Below, piece after piece: positions 7,466 to 15,414 of a stretch of 20,668 nt of DNA. Numbering within the stretch: the stretch's first letter is position 1; every line of letters starts with the position of its first letter. Below the pieces are notes generated by a model. The model saw nothing but the letters and a program-made list of their open reading frames with translations, was not told where the DNA came from and searched no databases. The DNA is from JAGNRR01 sp964389575 (GTDB taxonomy: Bacteria > Bacteroidota > Bacteroidia > Chitinophagales > Chitinophagaceae). The position numbers and the translations under genes are program-made. The stretch spans positions 1-20,668 of the forward strand of contig CAYMFF010000053.1 of NCBI GenBank assembly GCA_964389575.1. Reading direction: 5' to 3'.

Positions 7466-8095
7466 ATGAACAGGATTAACAACATTGTATTTATAACTGC
7501 AATTTTTTTGCTTGGCTTTTCAAATCAATCAAATGCGCAGGAGTTAATTCTCTTTCAAATTCCTAGTTCCGCTCCGCAAATAAAAATTGCGGCTAAAGCG
7601 GGTGATACCAAATCAGTAGCGTTATACAAGCGTTCTGATAATCAAATAAAAACAGCCATAATCAAGAGTTTCTATAATGAATTTGACTATTGTCCAGTTT
7701 TCTTTTTCATGACAGAAGATTATGATGCCGTTCTTGCAAAAGAATTTGATAAGGTGACTTTTTATAACCATGCAGGCAAACAAGCTTTATTGCCAGCTGA
7801 TTTGAAAGATTATAAAATTGCCAATATTCGTTTTTTTCCAAAAGAGTTGAATTCAACAACAGTTGATGGCAAAGAAGTATATCAAGAAACTACTGAAGAT
7901 CGTTTTGGTAAAGGAATCATTCTGAATAATGATCAATTCGAACCTGTGAAAGGAAGATTACGGTTTACACCTTGTAAGATAATGAAAAGAGGAAGCTTTT
8001 TGAGTCCCAAAAATCGCTATTATGTATTCAGAGGAGTTGGTGCTTTTAATAGAAAAGTCCATAAAATTGGGCTCCTTGCAAATCCTATTGATTAG
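7466..8095 (+). CDS. Secreted protein of unknown function (209 aa)
   Basis: Not recognised. An N-terminal signal peptide (hydrophobic IVFITAIFLLGF, likely cleavage after Ser-Asn-Ala24) predicts export. The mature part is mixed alpha/beta-looking, rich in Lys, Phe and Tyr, with two cysteines (Cys76 and Cys170) that could form a disulfide outside the cytoplasm. No lipobox, transmembrane segment or T9SS sorting domain is present, so a periplasmic location is likely. It has its own -7 element and lies 61 nt before lpdA, which has another promoter, so a functional link to lpdA is not indicated. Confidence 0.75.
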   Translation: MNRINNIVFITAIFLLGFSNQSNAQELILFQIPSSAPQIKIAAKAGDTKSVALYKRSDNQIKTAIIKSFYNEFDYCPVFFFMTEDYDAVLAKEFDKVTFYNHAGKQALLPADLKDYKIANIRFFPKELNSTTVDGKEVYQETTEDRFGKGIILNNDQFEPVKGRLRFTPCKIMKRGSFLSPKNRYYVFRGVGAFNRKVHKIGLLANPID

Positions 8096-8121
8096 CATTT
8101 TACAAATCCTTATCTAAGGCT

Positions 8122-8129
8122 TACTTTTG
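8122..8129 (+). promoter_or_regulatory. Bacteroidota -7 element TACTTTTG for lpdA
   Basis: An exact TAnnTTTG match 27 nt upstream of the lpdA ATG. It is the same octamer as in front of the preceding gene. Confidence 0.55.
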
Positions 8130-8156
8130 CCCTTCAATTTTAATCAATTATAGAAT

Positions 8157-9563
8157 ATGAATTACGATGTAATAGTAATTGGTAGTGGGCCCGGAGGATA
8201 TGTGGCCGCTATTCGAGCTTCACAACTTGGTTTTAAAACCGCCGTTATAGAAAAAGAAAGTCTCGGTGGTGTTTGTTTAAACTGGGGTTGTATTCCTACG
8301 AAAGCGCTTCTTAAAAGTGCTCAGGTTTTTGAATACGCTAAACATGCTGCTGATTATGGTGTGATAGTGGAAAACCCAAAAGCAGATTTTGCTGGAATGA
8401 TAAAAAGAAGTCGTGGTGTAGCCGGCAACATGAGCAAAGGAGTTCAGTTCTTAATGAAAAAGAATAAAATTGACGTGGTCATGGGCTACGGAAAAATTAA
8501 AGCCAAAGGTCAAGTAGAAGTAACCGGTACAGATGGTAAGGCTGAAGTTTATGATGCCAAACACATCATAATTGCTACTGGTGGTAGAGCACGAGAATTA
8601 CCTTCTTTACCAATGGATGGACAGAAAGTCATTGGTTATAGAGAGGCAATGACATTGCCTACAATGCCTAAGAAAATGATTGTAGTCGGCAGTGGCGCAA
8701 TTGGAGTTGAGTTTGCCGATTTTTATAATAGCGTAGGGTGTGAAGTAACGATTGTTGAATTTATGCCGCGTATTGTTCCTGTAGAAGATGAAGATATTTC
8801 AAGAGAGTTAAGCAAGCAATTTCGCAAGCGCGGCATGAAAATCATGACGGAGAGCAGTGTTGAAAGTGTTGACACAAGTGGTGATGGTGTAAAAGCTACC
8901 GTTAAAACTAAAAAAGGTGAAGAGATACTTGAGGCTGACGTTTTGCTAAGTGCAGTTGGAGTAGTTGCCAATATTGAAAATATCGGCTTAGAAACGGTGG
9001 GTGTAAAAACCGAAAAAGGTCGCTTGGTAACTGATGAATACTGTAATACCAATGTGCCAGGCATTTATGCTATTGGAGATATTTTGCCGACACAAGCGTT
9101 GGCTCACGTAGCCAGTAAAGAGGCTATATTATGTGCCGAAAACATTGCTTATATGGAGAAGAAGTTTGAACATAAGCCAACACCATTAGATTATGGTAAT
9201 ATCCCGGGTTGTACATATTGCCACCCCGAAATTGCTTCTGTAGGTTATACCGAAAAACAAGCAAAAGAAGCAGGATACGAACTAAAGGTAGGTAAATTTC
9301 CATTTATTGCCAGCGGGAAAGCTGCTGCATCAGGCGATACAGCTGGTTTCGTTAAAGTAATTTATGATGCCAAATATGGCGAATGGCTTGGTACTCATAT
9401 GATTGGTAATGGCGTTACAGATATGATAGCTGAAACGGTATTGGGTCGCACATTAGAGACGACTTATCAGGAAGTACTAAATTCTGTTCACCCACATCCA
9501 ACAATGAGTGAAGCCGTAAAAGAGGCTACTGCAGCTGCGTATGGCGAGGCGGTTGATATTTAG
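8157..9563 (+). CDS. lpdA: Dihydrolipoyl dehydrogenase (E3)
   Basis: A flavoprotein that reoxidises dihydrolipoamide with NAD+ as the E3 component of pyruvate, 2-oxoglutarate, branched-chain 2-oxoacid dehydrogenases and glycine cleavage. The 468-residue length is normal. Seen in order: the FAD GxGxxG at 9-14; the redox disulfide Cys40-x4-Cys45 in GGVCLNWGCIPTKA; the NAD-binding VVGSGAIGVEFA at about 176-187; the second FAD site YAIGDI at about 304; and the catalytic dyad His447/Glu452 in HPHPTMSE. No lipoyl domain is fused at the N-terminus. No E1 or E2 genes are adjacent, so the enzyme probably serves several complexes encoded elsewhere. A strong terminator follows. Confidence 0.98.
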   Translation: MNYDVIVIGSGPGGYVAAIRASQLGFKTAVIEKESLGGVCLNWGCIPTKALLKSAQVFEYAKHAADYGVIVENPKADFAGMIKRSRGVAGNMSKGVQFLMKKNKIDVVMGYGKIKAKGQVEVTGTDGKAEVYDAKHIIIATGGRARELPSLPMDGQKVIGYREAMTLPTMPKKMIVVGSGAIGVEFADFYNSVGCEVTIVEFMPRIVPVEDEDISRELSKQFRKRGMKIMTESSVESVDTSGDGVKATVKTKKGEEILEADVLLSAVGVVANIENIGLETVGVKTEKGRLVTDEYCNTNVPGIYAIGDILPTQALAHVASKEAILCAENIAYMEKKFEHKPTPLDYGNIPGCTYCHPEIASVGYTEKQAKEAGYELKVGKFPFIASGKAAASGDTAGFVKVIYDAKYGEWLGTHMIGNGVTDMIAETVLGRTLETTYQEVLNSVHPHPTMSEAVKEATAAAYGEAVDI

Positions 9564-9585
9564 TATTAAAAAAGCATTATAAAAC

Positions 9586-9617
9586 AAAGTCACCTGCCAA
9601 TCGGCAGGTGACTTTTT
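9586..9617 (+). terminator. Rho-independent terminator of lpdA
   Basis: A 13-bp perfect stem (9586-9598 with 9603-9615), AATC loop and T-run begin 23 nt after the lpdA stop. Confidence 0.85.
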
Positions 9618-9618
9618 G

Positions 9619-9652
9619 TTTAATTAGGGGATTAAACCAGTTTAATTAGGGG
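9619..9652. repeat. Direct repeat pair enclosing a palindrome
   Basis: The 12-mer TTTAATTAGGGG occurs at 9619-9630 and 9641-9652 (period 22). Overlapping the gap is a perfect 7-2-7 inverted repeat, ATTAAAC-CA-GTTTAAT (9631-9646). It lies just past the lpdA terminator in the gap between convergent genes. The function is unknown. Confidence 0.6.
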
Positions 9653-9660
9653 TTCAAACT

Positions 9661-9711
9661 TTTTCTATTTTTAGCTTTCGCTTTGATTTCAAAGTGAAAA
9701 TAGATAGAAAA
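9661..9711. repeat. Extended dyad symmetry (two-part hairpin)
   Basis: The outer arms 9661-9668 and 9704-9711 are perfectly complementary over 8 nt. The inner arms 9676-9686 and 9689-9699 pair over 11 nt with one G-T. No T-run follows on either strand, so it does not look like a classical terminator. It may be an RNA structure in the 3' region of the threonine aldolase-like transcript. Confidence 0.5.
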
Positions 9712-9734
9712 GTAGAAAATTATCAAAAAACTTA

Positions 9735-9764
9735 ATAAGCGGTCGTTTTTTTTGATAAGCGGTC
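9735..9764. repeat. Short direct repeat ATAAGCGGTC x2
   Basis: Identical decamers at 9735-9744 and 9755-9764, period 20, in the same intergenic gap. Together with the features at 9619-9711 they account for much of the 273-nt space between lpdA and the convergent gene. No gene is seen in that gap. Confidence 0.55.
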
Positions 9765-9836
9765 AATTTTAGTGTAAAATACCCGATTTTTAAACATTTG
9801 TATCCCAACATTAAAGATTCGGGGAATTGAATTAAA

Positions 9837-10868
9837 TCACAATTTTGATATTGCTTTGGTAAAGCTTTCAATGGATTCATCTGTTGTAGCCCATGAAGTA
9901 ATAACACGAATTGCGGCTTTATCGTCACTTACTTTTTTCCATTCATAAAACTCAAAGGATTGGCTTAAGTTATCTATTTGTTCGTAGCTGAGAATTGGAA
10001 AAAGTTGATTGGTGAATGTTTCAACCAAAAAGTCGCAACCTTTTTGTTTAAAAGCTGTTTTCAACTTCATGGCGTGCTGATTGGCTTGTTGAGCCAGTTT
10101 GAAAAACAAATCATCAGTAAACAAAGTATGAAACTGAATTCCAAGAATTCGACCTTTAGAAAGTAGACCACCACGCTGTTTAATGATGAAAGGAAACGTT
10201 TCTTGCAAGGCCGGCTTGTTCACCACAATAGCTTCTCCTATTATTGCCCCATTCTTAGTACCGCCGATATAAAAAACATCTGTCAGTCGGGCAATTTCTT
10301 GCAGGCTGAGGTCATTATTTTCTGCAGTAAGTGCTTGTCCAAGACGAGCACCATCCATGAACAGGAATAAGTTTTTCTTTTTACAAAAAGAAGATAGGTT
10401 TTCAAGTTCTTTCTTGGAATAGGTAGTTCCTAGTTCACTAGAATTTGATATATAAACTAATTTGGGACATAACTGATGCGGTGCTCTTCCATGTTGATCT
10501 AGAATTTCTTGAATCATGCTAGGATAAAGTTTGCCATCATCACTTTTTGCCGTGCTGATTTTATGCCCGGTTGCTTCAATGGCGCCTGCTTCATTATTGA
10601 AAATATGTCCTGTTTCAGCGGCAATGATACTTTCATGCGGTTTTAGAACGGCGGCGGTTACAATAAGGTTGGCTTGCGTACCGCCACTTACAAAGTAAAC
10701 TTGTGAGTTTTTAGAATTACATTTTTCTAAGATGATTGAACTTGCTTCTAACGAATATTCATCGTGACCATAAGCTTCTTGTTGTCTCATATTATTTTTA
10801 GACAGAGCTTCTATAATATTGGGGTGACATCCTTCGGAGTAATCATTTCGAAATGAAATCTTTTGCAT
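9837..10868 (-). CDS. Threonine aldolase-family PLP enzyme (beta-eliminating lyase fold)
   Basis: A fold-type I PLP enzyme of 343 residues resembling low-specificity L-threonine aldolase, which cleaves threonine or allo-threonine to glycine and acetaldehyde. Visible features are RNDYSEGCHPNIIEAL at the start, the SGGTQAN phosphate-binding loop (61-67), the His88 in TGHI that would stack on the cofactor, Asp172 and Arg175 in MDGARLG, and the Schiff-base Lys205 in GGTKNG. The family identification is firm; actual substrate preference is not, since related lyases use other beta-hydroxy amino acids. It starts 18 nt after the GT-C stop on the same strand, so it is likely the last gene of an operon with genes of unrelated function. 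Confidence 0.9.
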   Translation of the reverse strand: MQKISFRNDYSEGCHPNIIEALSKNNMRQQEAYGHDEYSLEASSIILEKCNSKNSQVYFVSGGTQANLIVTAAVLKPHESIIAAETGHIFNNEAGAIEATGHKISTAKSDDGKLYPSMIQEILDQHGRAPHQLCPKLVYISNSSELGTTYSKKELENLSSFCKKKNLFLFMDGARLGQALTAENNDLSLQEIARLTDVFYIGGTKNGAIIGEAIVVNKPALQETFPFIIKQRGGLLSKGRILGIQFHTLFTDDLFFKLAQQANQHAMKLKTAFKQKGCDFLVETFTNQLFPILSYEQIDNLSQSFEFYEWKKVSDDKAAIRVITSWATTDESIESFTKAISKL

Positions 10869-10886
10869 AATGATTTCAAAGATAGA

Positions 10887-12308
10887 TTAATCACTTACTT
10901 TATATAATCGATAATCCGCATTATTGATTATTTCTGGATAGGGTAGTTTTAGGTCTTCTCCAAAACTTCGTTTTAGAATTAAAATGTATTTCAAACCTTC
11001 TTGAATTCGGGCATTGACAAATTCAGGGTGTTGAATATTGAAATTCCAATCAATCCAACCTTTGCGATGAGCGAAATACATAGGAGTTGGGTAATAACCA
11101 CTATTGATTAAAATTAGATCAGCTCGCTTACTAACAGCATCTAAGTCATTTTCTAATTCAGTTAAGAATTTTTCATTTGTTCTAATTCTGAAATCAGCTG
11201 ATTGGTTAGCTATGCCTTCAATTGATATGGCTATTAATAAAATGAGAGCTATTTTTTTCGACTTCAGATTGGTCAGGCCATAAGATGCTATTAATGCCAT
11301 AACAGGCACAAACGGAATAACATAGTAGTCATGATGAGGAAACTTGCCACCAACTTTTAGTATTAAAATTGAAAATGCAAAAAGGCTAAGAATAAGAATC
11401 CATGCTATTTTTTTGTTCTTTTGAATGATACTGAAATACATTCCAAGAATAAAGACTAAGAAACCAATGTATTTTAAAGCAGTGTCATAAAACCGTTTTA
11501 ATGTCTGTGGGAATTGCTGAAAAATCTCCTGAGCACCTTTCGAAAAACTCGTGCCCATAAAATAATGCTCAAATTCATAGTAAGAGATTAAATAGGGTGA
11601 CCAATAAAAATACCAAACCAAAGTTGGTAGTAAACTCATAAATAGAAAGATTGAAAAATATACTTTTCTTTTTAGTAGGATATCGGATTTTAAAAAGTAT
11701 AGAATAAATAGAATAAGAAAGTATCCACTTGAAATTTTAGAAAGTGTTGCTAAACTGATTAAAACTAAAGAAAGTAGTAGGTGAGAAGTAGATGATTTTT
11801 TAGAATCATTATCTAAATAGTTAGTGCCATAATAAAAACCTGCCAATAAAAGAGACATGGCAAATGTGTCTGGCATGATTTTTCGAAAAAATTGAAACCA
11901 AATTGAAACGCCTAAAATTATAGTAGCATTAAAGGCAATTTCTTTTGTAAAGTATTTTTCTATAAGTTTAAAGAAGAACCACAAACCCAAGCTAGATATT
12001 GATAAATTGATAAGTCTGCCATACCAATGTTGATAATCCAAAATCTCACTAGTCAAGTAGATGAGATAATTTAATAATGGAAACTCCATGCCTGTTATGC
12101 CAGTTTTGTTTCCAGCAAAATCAACACGAGGGTATAATATATTATTATCAACTTCTAAAAAATTTCTAGCTGGCATAGTGACACTCGTTTGTCGCCAATT
12201 GTGTCCAACTTCAAGCGGAGGCTGTGTAATGCCATACAGGCGAATTATAAAAAATATTGCAATCCAAAAACGAATATCAGAGATAATAATTCCTTGAAAC
12301 CGTTTCAT
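10887..12308 (-). CDS. GT39-like (GT-C) polytopic membrane glycosyltransferase
   Basis: A 473-residue protein with about nine to eleven hydrophobic segments and a soluble C-terminus of about 100 residues (from roughly 370). The first periplasmic loop has Glu33 and HNWRQ (36-40), matching the H-x-WRQ motif seen in many bacterial GT39-type proteins, and the FPHHDYY segment near 325-331 is also typical. Such enzymes take sugars from polyprenyl-phosphate donors. Substrate and acceptor are unknown. Compared with the other GT-C protein in the window it lacks the TPR tail and has no DE dyad. Its ATG directly abuts the stop codon of a 57-residue membrane protein, so the two are translationally coupled. 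Confidence 0.8.
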   Translation of the reverse strand: MKRFQGIIISDIRFWIAIFFIIRLYGITQPPLEVGHNWRQTSVTMPARNFLEVDNNILYPRVDFAGNKTGITGMEFPLLNYLIYLTSEILDYQHWYGRLINLSISSLGLWFFFKLIEKYFTKEIAFNATIILGVSIWFQFFRKIMPDTFAMSLLLAGFYYGTNYLDNDSKKSSTSHLLLSLVLISLATLSKISSGYFLILFILYFLKSDILLKRKVYFSIFLFMSLLPTLVWYFYWSPYLISYYEFEHYFMGTSFSKGAQEIFQQFPQTLKRFYDTALKYIGFLVFILGMYFSIIQKNKKIAWILILSLFAFSILILKVGGKFPHHDYYVIPFVPVMALIASYGLTNLKSKKIALILLIAISIEGIANQSADFRIRTNEKFLTELENDLDAVSKRADLILINSGYYPTPMYFAHRKGWIDWNFNIQHPEFVNARIQEGLKYILILKRSFGEDLKLPYPEIINNADYRLYKVSD

Positions 12309-12482
12309 TTATAAAATGTTTCCACTAAAAAAGTCGCCGAGTAAGCTAAAAGCAATCAAAGCAAGTACAACCATTATGAAATAATAAGCTCTTTTGTATT
12401 GCAAAGAATTTGTCTTTTTTAAGTCTAGATAAAAAGCCGTTATAAGAGCTCCTACGATGAGTATGAGAAGAAGTAATATCAT
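12309..12482 (-). CDS. Small two-helix membrane protein (57 aa), coupled to GT-C gene
   Basis: A complete frame starting at the ATG at 12482 and ending TAA at 12309, with the next gene's ATG following at once (TAA|ATG, no gap). An in-frame TGA 9 codons upstream with no other start fixes this ATG. Translation gives two hydrophobic segments, about residues 1-18 (MILLLLILIVGALITAFY) and about 33-50 (FIMVVLALIAFSLLG), joined by a basic, polar linker (DLKKTNSLQYKRAYY). I do not recognise a family. The tight coupling suggests a partner or accessory subunit of the GT-C enzyme. Its size makes it easy for gene callers to miss. Confidence 0.75.
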   Translation of the reverse strand: MILLLLILIVGALITAFYLDLKKTNSLQYKRAYYFIMVVLALIAFSLLGDFFSGNIL

Positions 12483-12534
12483 AATACTAGCTATTAAATT
12501 TACTTTTCATAGGCTTGGGGTTTTCTTGATTTCA

Positions 12535-14667
12535 TTATTGCACGGGGAAGCCTCTATCACGCATAAGAGCGTTTACATCAGCATCTCGTCCTCTGAACAA
12601 TCGATAAGCCTCTGCGGGGTCAATAGCATTGCGCGGTGAGAATAAGAACTTAATGGCTTTAGCCGCTAAGTCTTTGTCATAAAAACCACCTGGTGCGTTT
12701 TTGAACGCTTCTGATGCGTCCGAAGTTAGTACATCGGCCCACATATACCCGTAATAAGCAGTTGCATATCCTTCGCCAGAAAATACATGTCCGAAATGCG
12801 GCGTGCGATGTCGCATTGGTAATTCTTTTGGCATATTTAGTTCTGCTAATGTTTCTTTTTCAAATTTGTCAATATCAATATTTGTAGGGTCTGTTAAATG
12901 CAATTTCATATCCATAAGGGCCGAGGCTAAATATTCGGTGGTTGAAAATCCTTGATTAAAGGTTGAGGCTTTTTTAATTTTTGCGATCAATGCTGCTGGC
13001 ATTGGTTCGCCTGTTTTGTTATGACGTAAATAGCCGTTTATGACTTTATCAGTAGCCAACCAACGCTCTAATAATTGAGACTGAAACTCAGTATAATCTC
13101 GTACACCGCTGTTTAATGTTGGGTATTTTACATTAGCTGAGAAGAAATGCAATGCGTGACCAAATTCATGAAAGAAGGTAGTCGCATCATCCCAAGAAAC
13201 TAATAGCGCTTCGCCAGGGGCCGGTTTTACAAAATTAGAATTATTAGAAGCCAGCACATTCTTTTCGCCATCAAAGTTGTCATAAGAGCGATAGGTAGTT
13301 GCCCAAGCGCCAGAACGTTTTCCTTCACGAGCATAAGGGTCTAAATACCAAAGTCCAACATTTTTACCACTTGTCTTATCGGTTACTTCCCAAACCTTTA
13401 CATCCTCGTGAAAAACGGGTACCCTGCCTTCTGCCAAGGGGGTGAAGTTGTAATTAAATAATTCGCCTGCTACCATGTGCATGGCATCGGTTAGTTTATC
13501 AAGTTGTAAATATTGTTTTACCTCTTCAGAGTTTAAGTCATATTTTTCTACTCTCACTTTCTCGGCATAATAGCGATAGTCCCAAGGTTCTATCGTGATA
13601 TCGTCTCCTAACTTATCTGCCACGGCTTGCATATCAGCTACTTCTTCATCTACTCTAGCAATGGAGGCTTTCCAAACTTTAAGCATCAGATTCATAGCAT
13701 TTTCTGGCTTCTTAGCCATTCGGTCTTGCAAGCGCCATTCTGCATAATTTTTATACCCCAGTATTTCAACTTTTTCCCGACGTAGTTTTAAAATATCGGC
13801 AATTAGCTGATTGTTATCATATTCATCATCATTGTCACCTCGTGAGTAATAATTGGTCCAAACTTTTTTACGCAATGCTCTCTCTGTAGAATAAGTGAGA
13901 AAAGGATCCATAGAAGAACGTGTATTTGTAATTGCATATTTCCCTTTTTCTTTTTTGTCTTCGGCTATTCGAGCGGCTGACTTTTTAAATCCTTCGCTCA
14001 GTCCACCCAATTGATCTTCTGTTAAAAAGGTGATATAACCTTCTTCATCATGCAGTACATTGTTTGAGAATTTTGTGTATAGAGCAGATAACTTTTTTTC
14101 AATTTCGGCATATTGTTTTTTCTTTTCGGCATCTAGAGCTGCACCATTCATTTCAAAACGCTTATAAATTAAGTCTACAACTCGTTGTTGGTCTGCTGCT
14201 AGTGGGTTCGTTTGCGAAGCCTCATGCACCGACTTTATGCGAGCAAATAATTTTTCATTTTGTGTAATCTTAGATGAGAACTCAGAAATTTCAGGAGATA
14301 GTTCTTCTTCTATTTTTCTAAATTCTGGCGAGGACATATTACTACTAAATATTCCGTAATACTGAAATGCTAAATCGAGTTCTTTCCCAGCGCGTTCCAT
14401 TTCTACTATGGTATTCTCAAAAGTAGGTGGCTCGGGATTATTGGCTATGGAATCTATTTCTGCTAAGTTGCTTATCATGCCGGCTACAATAGCTGGTTTT
14501 AAATCACTGATTTTCATTTTATCAAAAGCGGGAACACCACCATAGGGACCAGTCCATTCTTGGAGCAATAGGTTATTCTTCATAGCAGAGTCCGTGGAAT
14601 TTTTACAACTCATTGCGCTACTGATAATTACAGATGCGAGCAATGTCGCGACAAGGATATTTTTCAT
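12535..14667 (-). CDS. dcp: M3 family zinc metallopeptidase (peptidyl-dipeptidase Dcp-like), lipoprotein
   Basis: An M3 oligopeptidase that trims dipeptides or short peptides. Numbered from the alternative ATG at 14676, the zinc motif is His503-Glu504-Phe-Gly-His507 with third ligand Glu530 in YTEFQSQ. The C-terminal substrate-side segment GHVFSGEGYATAYYGYMW is also present. The full catalytic domain is intact at about 710 residues, the normal Dcp length. The N-terminus is a signal peptide ending in SAMSC, so a lipid-modified cysteine and periplasmic anchoring are likely; the lipobox lacks the usual Leu. I prefer the ATG at 14667 (MKNILVATLL), although 14676 is possible. It is the first of four closely spaced minus-strand genes (gaps 52, 0 and 18 nt). 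A near-match -7 box TTATTTTG lies at 14699-14706. Confidence 0.92.
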   Translation of the reverse strand: MKNILVATLLASVIISSAMSCKNSTDSAMKNNLLLQEWTGPYGGVPAFDKMKISDLKPAIVAGMISNLAEIDSIANNPEPPTFENTIVEMERAGKELDLAFQYYGIFSSNMSSPEFRKIEEELSPEISEFSSKITQNEKLFARIKSVHEASQTNPLAADQQRVVDLIYKRFEMNGAALDAEKKKQYAEIEKKLSALYTKFSNNVLHDEEGYITFLTEDQLGGLSEGFKKSAARIAEDKKEKGKYAITNTRSSMDPFLTYSTERALRKKVWTNYYSRGDNDDEYDNNQLIADILKLRREKVEILGYKNYAEWRLQDRMAKKPENAMNLMLKVWKASIARVDEEVADMQAVADKLGDDITIEPWDYRYYAEKVRVEKYDLNSEEVKQYLQLDKLTDAMHMVAGELFNYNFTPLAEGRVPVFHEDVKVWEVTDKTSGKNVGLWYLDPYAREGKRSGAWATTYRSYDNFDGEKNVLASNNSNFVKPAPGEALLVSWDDATTFFHEFGHALHFFSANVKYPTLNSGVRDYTEFQSQLLERWLATDKVINGYLRHNKTGEPMPAALIAKIKKASTFNQGFSTTEYLASALMDMKLHLTDPTNIDIDKFEKETLAELNMPKELPMRHRTPHFGHVFSGEGYATAYYGYMWADVLTSDASEAFKNAPGGFYDKDLAAKAIKFLFSPRNAIDPAEAYRLFRGRDADVNALMRDRGFPVQ

Positions 14668-14739
14668 AATTAGCATTTAAAGTTAGCTAATTATTATTCA
14701 AAATAATCGAGTTGTATTGGCTAAAAAAGAAAGGGGCAT

Positions 14740-15327
14740 TTATTTACTTTTGTACCAACGTCCTGGTCTTAGATATCGAACTTCTTTGTGCGTTTTAAAT
14801 CTGGGAAGTATTTCCTGGCCATTTTTGTCAATTACTTGAAAATGTAAATGTGGAAAAGCGGAATAGCCCGTATTGCCTGAGTGACCGATGGGTTGGTTTT
14901 GATGAACCATGTCGCCTTTTTTGATTTGAGTACCTTGATAATCCAAATGCCAATACATAGCTCGGCTACCGTCTTTATGTTCGATAATAATATGATTACC
15001 ACTATTGTAAAATTTAGGGTCTAATCCACCTTCTTTACTATCGCGTTTTACTTCAATTACTTTTCCTGCCCGCGCAGCGCAAATAGGCGTTCCCTTTTTC
15101 ATTTTAAAATCAAATGATAATTCGTCTTTGTGGCTCATTTTGCTATTGGCACCTTGTACAAAAAGAATTCTTTTTCCAGCTTGGTAGGGCAATGAATAAA
15201 CAAAACTGGTGTCAGGTTTTACACGACCGCCTTTAAAATTTCGTATTTCTTGATCTGTAAGCTGGGCCGATGCAAGTGATGAATAGGATATACCCATCAC
15301 AATTGTAAATAATAGTTTAGAATTCAT
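14740..15327 (-). CDS. M23 (LytM-type) metallopeptidase, secreted
   Basis: A signal peptide (MNSKLLFTIVMGISYSSLASA, cleavage near Ala21-Gln22) precedes a single LytM domain. Candidate zinc ligands are His66 and Asp73 in SHKDELSFD, and His162 in HLHF (160-163); His127 in MYWHLD is in the usual catalytic position. The GTPICAARAGKV and IGHSGNTG segments are typical of the family. These enzymes cut peptidoglycan cross-links or, when degenerate, regulate amidases; here the key histidines are kept. There is no coiled coil or LysM domain. It lies 63 nt upstream of the M3 peptidase on the same strand and could be co-transcribed, though the link is weaker than among the downstream genes. Confidence 0.9.
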   Translation of the reverse strand: MNSKLLFTIVMGISYSSLASAQLTDQEIRNFKGGRVKPDTSFVYSLPYQAGKRILFVQGANSKMSHKDELSFDFKMKKGTPICAARAGKVIEVKRDSKEGGLDPKFYNSGNHIIIEHKDGSRAMYWHLDYQGTQIKKGDMVHQNQPIGHSGNTGYSAFPHLHFQVIDKNGQEILPRFKTHKEVRYLRPGRWYKSK

Positions 15328-15389
15328 ATTCTTATTGATGATAAAAAAGCTTGAATTCCATATTTTATGTAAATAGTATTAATTTTTTA

Positions 15390-15397
15390 TTACTTTG
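15390..15397 (+). promoter_or_regulatory. Probable -7 element TTACTTTG for SRPBCC gene
   Basis: Seven of eight positions match TAnnTTTG, 17 nt upstream of the ATG, in the 87-nt divergent gap with the M23 gene. No comparable box was found for the M23 gene. Confidence 0.35.
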
Positions 15398-15414
15398 GTC
15401 AAAATTCTTAAACT

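Noticed and set aside
8723..9064. Long open frame antisense to lpdA (113 codons)
   Set aside because: It lies wholly inside a certain gene, is serine/threonine/leucine-rich as expected from a complementary strand, and has no promoter or family features.
9619..9764. CRISPR array
   Set aside because: The repeats are 10-12 nt, only two copies each, of two different sequences, with spacers of about 10 nt; none of this fits CRISPR, and no cas gene is present apart from a Cas4-like fold in a DUF2779 protein far away.
9689..9928. Minus-strand open frame of 79 codons at the edge of the threonine aldolase gene
   Set aside because: It overlaps the end of a certain gene in another frame and otherwise covers the repeat-rich gap; the composition (Phe/Leu/Lys runs) reflects AT-rich DNA.
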